Of a stretch of 64,000 bases of DNA, positions 27,509 to 34,496 are shown one piece after another (the stretch's first letter is position 1; each line of letters opens with the position of its first letter). The DNA is from Vreelandella sedimenti (GTDB lineage: Bacteria; Pseudomonadota; Gammaproteobacteria; Pseudomonadales; Halomonadaceae). The notes beneath the pieces were generated by a model. It saw nothing but the letters and a program-made list of their open reading frames with translations, did no database searches and was not told where the DNA came from. The stretch is from contig NZ_JACCGK010000019.1 of NCBI RefSeq assembly GCF_013416325.1, positions 16,574-80,573 on the forward strand. Direction: 5' to 3'. Position numbers and translations under genes: made by a program.

Positions 27509-28612
27509 TCAGACTCCGATAATATCGTTTAACCAAGCACGCTCACTGGCGCCCGCCCAGCGGTCATGATTGGCTTTAAACGCCATGTAGCTATCGTGCA
27601 CTTTGCGTACCAGCGGGTCGGCGTTGGCCTCTGTCGCCAGGGTGTCTTGAGTGGCTTCGCGCAGCGCATCGATAACGGGGGTGGGAAGCATGCTGGCAGT
27701 GACGCCTTCGTTCTCCACTAGATCTGTCATGGCCTCGCCATTGACCGCTTCAGACCAGGTCACACTCTCCAAGCAGGCGGCCATACAGGCGGTTTTGACA
27801 ATCATCTGCAGATCTTCTGGCAGACTATCCCAGTGGGTTTTCGAGATAAGCAGTTCACCCGTGGTTGAAGGTTCGTGCCAGCCGGTGGTGTGGTAGAACT
27901 TGGCAGCGTTGTGTAGCCCCATACGGCGGTCTTGGAAAGGCCCCACAAACTCGGCTGCATCAATCACGCCACGCTCCAGCGCTGGGAATATCTCACCACC
28001 GGGCAGTACGCGGGCATCCACGCCAAGCGAAGAGTAAACCTGGCCCGCCAAGCCAGGAACGCGCATGCGCAGCCCGTTGAGCTGGCTAATATCCTCGATC
28101 GGTTCGCGGAACCAGCCGGTCATTTGCACGCCGGTATTATTCAGCGGGAAGGCCACCATGCCGTAGGGCTCATACACTTCGTGCCAAAGCTCCAAACCGC
28201 CGCCGTGGTAAAGCCACGCCATATGGCCCATAAAGCTCATACCAAACGGAACGGTAGTGAAGTACTGAGCGGCAAAGGTGGTGCCGGACCAGAAGTAGCT
28301 ATTGGCGGCATTCATTTCGATGGTGCCGCTTTGAACTGCTTCAAAGCCTTCAAAGGCTGGAATCAGCTCGCCGGATGAAAAATGCTGAATATTGAGTCTT
28401 CCGCCGGACATGGCGTTGATTTTGGCGATCACGTCAGTAGGGCTGCCAGGGCCTTCCACGTAAAAGGGCGAGCCGGGCGGGTAGGCATTGGTCATACGCC
28501 AGTTGAAGCTCTCGGCGGACTGCGCACGGGCGATAGACGGGGCGCCCAATACAAGGCCTGCCGTGGAGGAGACGGCAGCTGTGGTGAGAAACTTGCGACG
28601 GGATAAGGACAT
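27509..28612 (-). CDS. dctP: TRAP substrate-binding protein, TakP-like (2-oxo acid type)
   Basis: The periplasmic solute receptor of the TRAP system, 367 residues from ATG 28612 (GAGGTG ribosome site). It begins with a Tat-type signal, SRRKFL followed by a hydrophobic stretch and GAPSIARAQS, so it is exported folded. The mature part resembles TakP, the dimeric 2-oxo acid receptor: LNGLRMRVPGLAGQVYSSLG, GGEIFPALERGVIDAAEFVGPFQD and a GWHEP segment. This suggests pyruvate-like acids as ligands. Because oxamate is a pyruvate analogue and an HpxW-like hydrolase is downstream, oxamate uptake is a testable inference. Confidence 0.85.
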   Translation of the reverse strand: MSLSRRKFLTTAAVSSTAGLVLGAPSIARAQSAESFNWRMTNAYPPGSPFYVEGPGSPTDVIAKINAMSGGRLNIQHFSSGELIPAFEGFEAVQSGTIEMNAANSYFWSGTTFAAQYFTTVPFGMSFMGHMAWLYHGGGLELWHEVYEPYGMVAFPLNNTGVQMTGWFREPIEDISQLNGLRMRVPGLAGQVYSSLGVDARVLPGGEIFPALERGVIDAAEFVGPFQDRRMGLHNAAKFYHTTGWHEPSTTGELLISKTHWDSLPEDLQMIVKTACMAACLESVTWSEAVNGEAMTDLVENEGVTASMLPTPVIDALREATQDTLATEANADPLVRKVHDSYMAFKANHDRWAGASERAWLNDIIGV

Positions 28613-28889
28613 AGCACACCTCATTAATGGTGGAATTGGTCAGCCAGGGAACACAATGAAGTAGCAAGGGGTGTGCCATAAAAATCGATTTTATTTTAAA
28701 TAAAAGATTTTTAAGGATTTTGTCGGTCTCTAATGAAAAGGTTAAGTATAAGAAAAATAAACGTTTGCACCGTTATGGCGCCGAATGAGTGTCCAGGGGC
28801 ACCCTCGGTGTGCATACTGGCTTCGCAAAAGTTGGACGTAGAGGTAGGTAATTGAAAGCGTGTCAGTTAGTTTGGTGAAGGCAGGGTGC
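28613..28889. other. Intergenic region upstream of dctP and of the tRNA operon
   Basis: These 277 bases lie between the dctP start and the tRNA promoter. The part next to dctP is AT-rich and should hold its minus-strand promoter. I see no reading frame, hairpin or repeat that I can name. Confidence 0.4.
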
Positions 28890-28930
28890 TTGACAGCTCA
28901 ATAAGGTCTGAGTAACATACGCGCCACCTC
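28890..28930 (+). promoter_or_regulatory. Strong promoter of the Glu/Gly tRNA operon with GC-rich discriminator
   Basis: TTGACA (28890-28895), a 17-base spacer and TAACAT (28913-28918) are near consensus, followed by ACGCGCC. A GC-rich discriminator between the -10 and the start is the known mark of stable-RNA promoters under ppGpp/DksA control. It lies 29 bases before the first tRNA-Glu and probably serves all ten tRNAs, as I see no other promoter inside the array. Confidence 0.75.
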
Positions 28931-28946
28931 GACGAGGCAATGCAAC

Positions 28947-29022
28947 GTCCCATTCGTCTAGTGGTCTAGGACACCGCCCTTTCACGGCGGTAACAGGGGT
29001 TCGAACCCCCTATGGGACGCCA
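28947..29022 (+). tRNA. tRNA-Glu (UUC), copy 1
   Basis: 76 bases with encoded CCA. Acceptor GTCCCAT/ATGGGAC, anticodon loop CTTTCAC (anticodon TTC) and T-arm GGGGTTCGAACCCC. First gene of the array. Confidence 0.97.
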
Positions 29023-29074
29023 CTTATTCTTTTTCTTTCTAGAGTTAGAGTAAGCGGTCGTCAGGGTTCGGAAT

Positions 29075-29149
29075 GCGGGAATAGCTCAGTGGTAGAGCAT
29101 CGCCTTGCCAAGGCGAGGGTCGGGAGTTCGAATCTCCTTTCCCGCTCCA
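29075..29149 (+). tRNA. tRNA-Gly (GCC), copy 1
   Basis: 75 bases with encoded CCA. Acceptor GCGGGAA/TTCCCGC, anticodon GCC in CTTGCCAAG, T-stem GGGAG/CTCCT around TTCGAAT. Confidence 0.97.
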
Positions 29150-29170
29150 AGTACTAAAAGTGTTAAAAGC

Positions 29171-29224
29171 AGGCGAGGGTCGGGAGCTGGTGTGCCAGCC
29201 CAGTCGATCTCCTTTCCCGCTCCA
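29171..29224 (+). repeat. tRNA-Gly 3'-end copy with hairpin in place of the T-loop (type 1, copy 1)
   Basis: The 16 bases before and the 16 bases after the T-loop are identical to tRNA-Gly, ending TTTCCCGCTCCA. The 7-base T-loop is replaced by 22 bases that fold as GCTGG-TGTG-CCAGC. It has no 5' half, so it cannot be a tRNA. It resembles in layout the rtT repeats after E. coli tyrT. Confidence 0.8.
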
Positions 29225-29244
29225 AGCATTAAAGTGCTTATAGC

Positions 29245-29320
29245 GTCCCATTCGTCTAGTGGTCTAGGACACCGCCCTTTCACGGCGGTAACAGGGGTTC
29301 GAACCCCCTATGGGACGCCA
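29245..29320 (+). tRNA. tRNA-Glu (UUC), copy 2
   Basis: Identical to copy 1, exactly 298 bases downstream. Confidence 0.97.
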
Positions 29321-29372
29321 CTTATTCTTTTTCTTTCTAGAGTTAGAGTAAGCGGTCGTCAGGGTTCGGAAT

Positions 29373-29447
29373 GCGGGAATAGCTCAGTGGTAGAGCATCG
29401 CCTTGCCAAGGCGAGGGTCGGGAGTTCGAATCTCCTTTCCCGCTCCA
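29373..29447 (+). tRNA. tRNA-Gly (GCC), copy 2
   Basis: Identical to copy 1, exactly 298 bases downstream. Confidence 0.97.
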
Positions 29448-29468
29448 AGTACTAAAAGTGTTAAAAGC

Positions 29469-29522
29469 AGGCGAGGGTCGGGAGCTGGTGTGCCAGCCCA
29501 GTCGATCTCCTTTCCCGCTCCA
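29469..29522 (+). repeat. tRNA-Gly 3'-end copy with hairpin (type 1, copy 2)
   Basis: Identical to the copy at 29171, within the second 298-bp unit. Confidence 0.8.
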
Positions 29523-29542
29523 AGCATTAAAGTGCTTATAGC

Positions 29543-29618
29543 GTCCCATTCGTCTAGTGGTCTAGGACACCGCCCTTTCACGGCGGTAACAGGGGTTCGA
29601 ACCCCCTATGGGACGCCA
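29543..29618 (+). tRNA. tRNA-Glu (UUC), copy 3
   Basis: Same sequence as copies 1 and 2. The spacer after it changes to the second unit type. Confidence 0.97.
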
Positions 29619-29660
29619 CTTCCGATAGATTAGGTAAAAAGCTAAGCAAGTGTTCTATAA

Positions 29661-29735
29661 GCGGGAATAGCTCAGTGGTAGAGCATCGCCTTGCCAAGGC
29701 GAGGGTCGGGAGTTCGAATCTCCTTTCCCGCTCCA
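29661..29735 (+). tRNA. tRNA-Gly (GCC), copy 3
   Basis: Same 75-base sequence as copy 1 in a different spacer context. Confidence 0.97.
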
Positions 29736-29764
29736 GTTTTAGTAGTACCGGATCGGTAAGCGAT

Positions 29765-29827
29765 GGGTCGGGAGCTGGAACGCCAGCCCGGCGGAAGGCC
29801 GCCCCGTCTATCTCCTTTCCTGCTCCA
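29765..29827 (+). repeat. tRNA-Gly 3'-end copy with two hairpins (type 2, copy 1)
   Basis: GGGTCGGGAG, then a 37-base insert, then CTCCTTTCCTGCTCCA. The insert folds as GCTGG-AACG-CCAGC and GGCGG-AAGG-CCGCC. The first hairpin keeps the type-1 stem with a different loop; the acceptor strand has one change (CCTGC for CCCGC). Confidence 0.78.
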
Positions 29828-29838
29828 GGTTTGATTTA

Positions 29839-29914
29839 GTCCCATTCGTCTAGTGGCCTAGGACACCGCCCTTTCACGGCGGTAACAGGGGTTCGAACCC
29901 CCTATGGGACGCCA
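29839..29914 (+). tRNA. tRNA-Glu (UUC), copy 4
   Basis: As copy 1 except for one base in the D-arm (GTGGCCTA). Confidence 0.97.
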
Positions 29915-29956
29915 CTTACGATAGATTAGGTAAAAAGCTAAGCAAGTGTTCTATAA

Positions 29957-30031
29957 GCGGGAATAGCTCAGTGGTAGAGCATCGCCTTGCCAAGGCGAGG
30001 GTCGGGAGTTCGAATCTCCTTTCCCGCTCCA
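29957..30031 (+). tRNA. tRNA-Gly (GCC), copy 4
   Basis: Same sequence as copy 3, 296 bases downstream. Confidence 0.97.
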
Positions 30032-30060
30032 GTTTTAGTAGTACCGGATCGGTAAGCGAT

Positions 30061-30123
30061 GGGTCGGGAGCTGGAACGCCAGCCCGGCGGAAGGCCGCCC
30101 CGTCTATCTCCTTTCCTGCTCCA
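30061..30123 (+). repeat. tRNA-Gly 3'-end copy with two hairpins (type 2, copy 2)
   Basis: Identical to the copy at 29765, 296 bases downstream. Confidence 0.78.
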
Positions 30124-30134
30124 GGTTTGATTTA

Positions 30135-30210
30135 GTCCCATTCGTCTAGTGGCCTAGGACACCGCCCTTTCACGGCGGTAACAGGGGTTCGAACCCCCTA
30201 TGGGACGCCA
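30135..30210 (+). tRNA. tRNA-Glu (UUC), copy 5
   Basis: Same as copy 4, with the GTGGCCTA D-arm variant. Confidence 0.97.
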
Positions 30211-30230
30211 TCTAGTATGTTGTTTGCGTT

Positions 30231-30305
30231 GCGGGAATAGCTCAGTGGTAGAGCATCGCCTTGCCAAGGCGAGGGTCGGGAGTTCGAATCTCCTTTCCCG
30301 CTCCA
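30231..30305 (+). tRNA. tRNA-Gly (GCC), copy 5
   Basis: Last tRNA of the array, identical to the other Gly copies. It has no 3'-end repeat after it and no clear Rho-independent terminator. Confidence 0.97.
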
Positions 30306-30470
30306 AGCGCTTCCTAGTTTTCATTTGGTTATCTCTCTTTATTCCTGATGCGCTAGCTACTTGCTGGGCGTCATTCTTTGCGTGCCTGACGGTTGGTGTT
30401 CTTAATCACCTTGAAAAAAGTCGTTTGCGCCCTAATGTTTCTCCTTCTCTTCTTATTTTGCTGACAGGAC

Positions 30471-31445
30471 ATGTTCATGGCCGAACCGGCATTGTCGATC
30501 CGTGGCCTTACCAAAGTGTATGGCAACGGCTTTCAGGCGCTCAAAGGTATTGATCTCGACGTCCAGCAGGGCGATTTTTTTGCTTTGTTGGGCCCCAATG
30601 GCGCCGGCAAGTCCACCACCTTGGGGGTGGTCTGCTCGCTGGTGCAAAAGACGGCGGGCAAGGTCTCCATATTCGGCATTGATGTGGATAAAGACTTCGC
30701 TAAAGCCAAGTACCAGCTAGGCGTAGTGCCTCAAGAGTTCAACTTCAATCAATTTGAGAAAGTGCTCGATATCGTACTGGCCCAGGCGGGCTACTACGGT
30801 ATGACTAGCCGTGAGGCTTTGCCCCGAGCTAAACAGCTACTGACCGATCTGGGCCTATGGGAAAAGCGCAACGGCAGCGCGCGCATGCTGTCAGGTGGAA
30901 TGAAACGCCGCCTGATGATCGCTCGAGCGCTGATGCATCGCCCCAAACTGCTGATTCTGGATGAGCCAACCGCCGGGGTGGATATCGAACTGCGGCGCAG
31001 TATGTGGGAGTACATGCGACGAATTAACCAAGACGAAGGCACCACCATCATCCTGACGACGCACTACCTGGAAGAGGCTGAGAGCCTGTGCCGTAATGTG
31101 GCGATTATCAATAATGGCGACATTGTGCGGAACACTAGCGTGCGAGGCCTGCTGGCTGAGCTGAATACCGAGACCTTCCTAATTGATACCTCGGAAGCCA
31201 TTACAGACATACCCAAGATAGACGGGTTTGAGATAAAACAGCTGGAGTCTACTCAGCTATCACTCGTGGTGCATCGCGGGCAACGTTTAAACGATGTCTT
31301 CAAGGCATTGAGTGAGCAGGGCATCCAGGTGGTTTCCATGCGTAATCGTGCCAACCGCCTGGAGGAGATGTTTGTGTCGATGGTAGAAGGTAGTGGTCAA
31401 GGGGCGATAGACCAGCGCGTTGAGAAGAAGGAGGAGCGCGTATGA
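30471..31445 (+). CDS. yadG: ABC exporter ATP-binding subunit, YadG-like
   Basis: A 324-residue ABC ATPase with Walker A GPNGAGKST (about residues 42-50), signature LSGGMKRRL (about 142-150), Walker B LLILDEPTAGVD and the H-loop TTHYLEEAE. It pairs with the YadH-like membrane subunit: its stop overlaps the next start by four bases (ATGA). The substrate is unknown for this family. The C-terminal extension (about 225-324) is a regulatory-type domain. A second ATG at 30477 is possible. Confidence 0.88.
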   Translation: MFMAEPALSIRGLTKVYGNGFQALKGIDLDVQQGDFFALLGPNGAGKSTTLGVVCSLVQKTAGKVSIFGIDVDKDFAKAKYQLGVVPQEFNFNQFEKVLDIVLAQAGYYGMTSREALPRAKQLLTDLGLWEKRNGSARMLSGGMKRRLMIARALMHRPKLLILDEPTAGVDIELRRSMWEYMRRINQDEGTTIILTTHYLEEAESLCRNVAIINNGDIVRNTSVRGLLAELNTETFLIDTSEAITDIPKIDGFEIKQLESTQLSLVVHRGQRLNDVFKALSEQGIQVVSMRNRANRLEEMFVSMVEGSGQGAIDQRVEKKEERV

Positions 31446-32215
31446 ACGCTACTCAAACATTGATTGCCCTGTGGACGCTGGTGCTAAAAGAGATCAAACG
31501 TTTCACCCGCATTTGGCCACAAACGCTGCTGCCTCCCTCTATCACCATGGCGATGTATTTTATTATCTTCGGCAACCTAATCGGTTCGCGGATTGGTGAC
31601 ATGGACGGCTTCAGCTACATGGACTTTATTGTCCCGGGGCTGATCATGATGTCGGTGATTACCAACAGCTACTCCAACGTGGCGTCGAGTTTTTTCTCCA
31701 ATAAGTTTCAGCGTTCGATCGAAGAGATGATGGTCTCGCCCATGCCCAATTGGGTGATACTGGCCGGCTTTATTTTAGGCGGAATGGCGCGAGGCCTGGG
31801 CGTGGGGTTAATTGTCACAATCGTTTCGCTGTTCTTTACCCGTCTAACCATGGAGCATCCGCTGCTCACGGTATTGGTCGTAGTGCTGACGTCTGCGCTG
31901 TTCTCTATTGGCGGATTTATTAATGCGTTACTGGCCAATAAGTTCGACGATATTTCTATCGTGCCGACGTTTATCCTTACGCCGCTGACCTATTTGGGCG
32001 GAGTGTTTTACTCTATCTCAATGTTGCCTGACTTCTGGCAGGGCGTTTCCATGCTCAATCCAATTTTGTACATGGTCAACGTTTTCCGTTATGGCTTCTT
32101 AGGTGTTTCGGATATTCCCGTTGGCTGGGCGCTCGCTGCCATTTTTGCCTTTATCATTGTGCTGTTTGGCATTGCACTGGCGATGCTGGAACGCGGCAAA
32201 GGTATTCGCAGCTAG
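31442..32215 (+). CDS. yadH: ABC-2 type membrane subunit, YadH-like
   Basis: A 257-residue ABC-2 permease with about six membrane helices, the first after WPQTLLPPSITMAMYF. The FSYMDFIVPGLIMMSV and LTYLGGVFYSISMLP segments are typical of YadH-type exporters, the latter being the ABC-2 signature in the last third. It is translationally coupled to the ATPase. The transported substrate is not evident. Confidence 0.88.
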   Translation: MNATQTLIALWTLVLKEIKRFTRIWPQTLLPPSITMAMYFIIFGNLIGSRIGDMDGFSYMDFIVPGLIMMSVITNSYSNVASSFFSNKFQRSIEEMMVSPMPNWVILAGFILGGMARGLGVGLIVTIVSLFFTRLTMEHPLLTVLVVVLTSALFSIGGFINALLANKFDDISIVPTFILTPLTYLGGVFYSISMLPDFWQGVSMLNPILYMVNVFRYGFLGVSDIPVGWALAAIFAFIIVLFGIALAMLERGKGIRS

Positions 32216-32263
32216 CAGGCTGCTAGACGCATCAATCCGATTGAGAAGAGAGAGCTTTATACA

Positions 32264-33097
32264 ATGGCACATCGCCCAGACACTTTAGCGCACGCGCCGT
32301 TAGGGCGCGATTCCGCTTACCCTGAGCAGTATGACGCGGGGCTGTTATACCCTATTCCCCGCGCGGCTAATCGAGTGCCGCTGGGGATTGAAGAGGGGGC
32401 TCTGCCGTTTGTGGGGGAAGATGAGTGGCACGCCTTTGAAGTCTCCTGGCTGAACAGCCGCGGTAAGCCTATTGTGGCCGTGGCGCGCTTTCGCTTGCCA
32501 GCAGCCTCGCCCAATCTGATTGAGTCCAAGTCCTGGAAGCTCTACCTCAATAGCTTTAACCAAACCCGTTTCTATAGTCGTCAGGAAGTGATGGAAACGC
32601 TTGCTAATGATCTCTCCTTAGCGGCGGGGGCTGAAGTGAGTGTCGAGCTGTTTGATGTGGATGCGCCAGAGCTTTCGCCACAGCACTTGCCGGGCGAATG
32701 CCTGGACGATTTAGATATCGCAGTAAGCGACTATACGCCTAGCAGTGATCACCTGTCGGTAGGGGAAGAGGTCGTTGAGGAGACGCTCTACTCCCACCTG
32801 CTCAAATCCAACTGCCCGGTTACCGGCCAGCCGGACTGGGGCAGCGTGCTGATTCGTTATAAAGGCCCGAAAATAGACCGCGAAGGGCTGCTGCGTTACC
32901 TGATTGGATTTCGCCAGCACCAGGATTTTCACGAGCACTGCGTTGAGCATATCTTCTGCGATTTAATGGCCCAGACAAAGCCTACGCAGTTGCTGGTACT
33001 GGCGCGCTATGTGCGTCGCGGCGGGTTGGATATCAGTCCCTGGCGCGCAACCCCAGGGTTAACGCCCCCCACGCCACTGCGCCTAGCAAGGCAGTAA
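32264..33097 (+). CDS. queF: NADPH-dependent 7-cyano-7-deazaguanine reductase QueF
   Basis: QueF reduces preQ0 to preQ1 in queuosine synthesis for tRNA. At 277 residues it is the long, bimodular form found in gammaproteobacteria. The catalytic cysteine is in LKSNCPVTGQPDWG (about residues 184-197); the substrate glutamate and QueF motif are in NLIESKSWKLYLNS (about 84-97); the catalytic aspartate is close after the cysteine. GFRQHQDFHEHCVEHIF provides the NADPH-binding side. It stands in the same direction as the ABC genes. Confidence 0.94.
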   Translation: MAHRPDTLAHAPLGRDSAYPEQYDAGLLYPIPRAANRVPLGIEEGALPFVGEDEWHAFEVSWLNSRGKPIVAVARFRLPAASPNLIESKSWKLYLNSFNQTRFYSRQEVMETLANDLSLAAGAEVSVELFDVDAPELSPQHLPGECLDDLDIAVSDYTPSSDHLSVGEEVVEETLYSHLLKSNCPVTGQPDWGSVLIRYKGPKIDREGLLRYLIGFRQHQDFHEHCVEHIFCDLMAQTKPTQLLVLARYVRRGGLDISPWRATPGLTPPTPLRLARQ

Positions 33098-33173
33098 GCG
33101 GCAATGTTATAAATGACAATGCTATAAATGACGGTGCTAAAGTAGCCTCACACAATTGGATTTGGAGTCATCA

Positions 33174-33734
33174 ATGGACGCACTCACGCTGCTTCACGAG
33201 CGTAGCTCAATGGGCAAGCTGATGGAGCCAGCGCCCAGCGGCGAACAGCTCAGCGCCATTTATCAGGCCGCGATACGTGCCCCGGATCATAAAGAGCTGC
33301 GCCCCTGGCGCTTTATCGAGTTTAGCGGGGAAGGGCGAGAACGCTTGGGCGAGTTATTCGCCGAGGCGGAGTTTCAGGAGGATCCTAGCGCCGATGACGA
33401 AACGCTCAACTCGGCGCGCAAAAAGCCGCTGCGGGCGCCGATGATTATCGCCGTGATCGCCAAGGTCACGCCCAAACTTGAAAAAGTACCCAAAATGGAG
33501 CAGGTGATCTCCGCCGGGTGCGCCGCCCACGGCATACTGCTAGCCGCCCACGCCTTAGGGTTGGGAGCAATGTGGCGCAGCGGCAAGTACGCTTTCGACC
33601 CCGTAGTTCGCAAAGGGCTGAATCTGGATGAAGATGACGAAGTCGTCGCGTTTATCTATCTGGGCACTTTGGGTGGTCGTCATAAACCGGTACCGCAGCA
33701 TAATGTTGCTGACTTTGTAGAACGTTGGGACTAG
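33174..33734 (+). CDS. Nitroreductase-family FMN protein, YdjA-like
   Basis: A 186-residue flavin protein of the nitroreductase family in its small YdjA form. The FMN-contacting LLHERSSMGKLMEPAPSGEQL start, the RAPDHKELRPWRF segment and ALGLGAMWRSG near residue 130 are all present. YdjA-type enzymes are homodimers with poorly known natural substrates. ATG 33174 is chosen for its GGAG site; the frame extends 18 bases upstream without support. The YiiD-type gene follows two bases after the stop. Confidence 0.85.
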   Translation: MDALTLLHERSSMGKLMEPAPSGEQLSAIYQAAIRAPDHKELRPWRFIEFSGEGRERLGELFAEAEFQEDPSADDETLNSARKKPLRAPMIIAVIAKVTPKLEKVPKMEQVISAGCAAHGILLAAHALGLGAMWRSGKYAFDPVVRKGLNLDEDDEVVAFIYLGTLGGRHKPVPQHNVADFVERWD

Positions 33735-33736
33735 CG

Positions 33737-34246
33737 ATGAGTCTCCCCCGTCAGCGAGGCATCCCTCATCCACGATTGCCATTGCCAAAAGGCCAGCCGG
33801 AAAATCTGGCCGTTTTTCAGCAGTGGCTGAGCGACGCCATACCCATGGTGGGCGCGTTAGGTATTAGCGAAATGACGCGTCAGGGTGATTCACTAGCCTG
33901 GCAGTTAGCGCTGGAGCCCAACCTTAACGATAAAGGCACGGGCTTTGGTGGCGCACTGACGGCGCAGACGACGCTGCAAGGCTGGTGCTGGGTAACGCTA
34001 TGGCTACGTGAGCGGGGCATTGCGCGGGATGTCGTGGTTGCCGAGGCTAGCCAGCGTTTTCTGGCGCCGGTAACCAGTGACTACCGCCTGATATGCACGC
34101 CAGCAGTGCCAGAAGGCCCTACTCAGCTTGCCAACAAGCTCGCTGAGCGAGGAAAAGGCCGCATAGCGCTAACCCAGCAGCTCTATTGTGGCGAGACGCT
34201 CTGCCTGGAAGCCAACGGCAGCTACGCTGTATTGTCTGAACGATAA
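33737..34246 (+). CDS. YiiD C-terminal-type hotdog thioesterase
   Basis: A 169-residue single-domain hotdog protein like the C-terminal half of E. coli YiiD (a putative thioesterase). The diagnostic helix is NDKGTGFGGALTAQTTLQGWCWVTLWLRE (about residues 75-103, given here in part). No acetyltransferase domain is fused, unlike E. coli YiiD. The substrate is unknown. It is two bases downstream of the nitroreductase gene and likely co-transcribed. Confidence 0.72.
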   Translation: MSLPRQRGIPHPRLPLPKGQPENLAVFQQWLSDAIPMVGALGISEMTRQGDSLAWQLALEPNLNDKGTGFGGALTAQTTLQGWCWVTLWLRERGIARDVVVAEASQRFLAPVTSDYRLICTPAVPEGPTQLANKLAERGKGRIALTQQLYCGETLCLEANGSYAVLSER

Positions 34247-34369
34247 CCGGGGTATGCCACTAACCTAAAGGTTCGTCAGCCGGAAAAGGCTTGCTATTTC
34301 GAGGCTTAGCCAATAGTATATGCGCCGTTCTGTCGCGAAAGGTTCAGCCTTTCAACAGCGCCAAAACGC

Positions 34370-34457
34370 GGAGGGGTGTCCGAGTGGTCGAAGGAGCACG
34401 CCTGGAAAGTGTGTAAGCCGCAAGGCTTCGAGGGTTCGAATCCCTCCCCCTCCGCCA
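34370..34457 (+). tRNA. tRNA-Ser (GGA)
   Basis: 88 bases with encoded CCA. Acceptor GGAGGGG/CCCCTCC, anticodon GGA in CTGGAAAG, long variable arm as in class II tRNAs, T-arm GGGTTCGAATCCC. It marks the left edge of the accessory island; serine tRNAs are common integration sites. Confidence 0.97.
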
Positions 34458-34469
34458 AGAATATAGATT

Positions 34470-34496
34470 AAGCCGCTGATTTCAGCGGCTTTTTTG
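34470..34496 (+). terminator. Terminator after tRNA-Ser
   Basis: A 10-bp stem AAGCCGCTGA/TCAGCGGCTT with a two-base loop runs into TTTTTT, 13 bases after the tRNA. Confidence 0.88.

Larger units (their letters stand above)
28947..29542 (+). repeat. Two identical 298-bp tandem units (tRNA-Glu, tRNA-Gly, 3'-end repeat)
   Basis: 28947-29244 and 29245-29542 read as identical over 298 bases, each holding one tRNA-Glu, one tRNA-Gly and one type-1 tRNA-Gly 3'-end copy. Perfect identity, spacers included, means a recent duplication or strong gene conversion. Confidence 0.92.
29619..30210 (+). repeat. Two nearly identical 296-bp tandem units (tRNA-Gly, 3'-end repeat, tRNA-Glu)
   Basis: 29619-29914 and 29915-30210 differ, as far as I can read, at one base near their start (CTTCCG against CTTACG). 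Each holds a tRNA-Gly, a type-2 3'-end copy and a tRNA-Glu with GTGGCCTA in the D-arm instead of GTGGTCTA. Confidence 0.9.

Noticed and set aside
25669..28612. C4-dicarboxylate as the TRAP substrate
   Set aside because: The receptor resembles TakP rather than DctP of the C4-dicarboxylate type, and an HpxW-like hydrolase is in the operon; the dctPQM names are used only as family labels.
29045..29633. Repeated small reading frames (65-117 residues) on both strands across the tRNA array
   Set aside because: They run through tRNA genes and only repeat because the DNA repeats; no ribosome sites and no independent coding signal.
28947..30210. Regular repeats that could suggest a CRISPR array
   Set aside because: The repeated units are 296-298 bp and contain tRNA genes; there are no short repeats with unique spacers.
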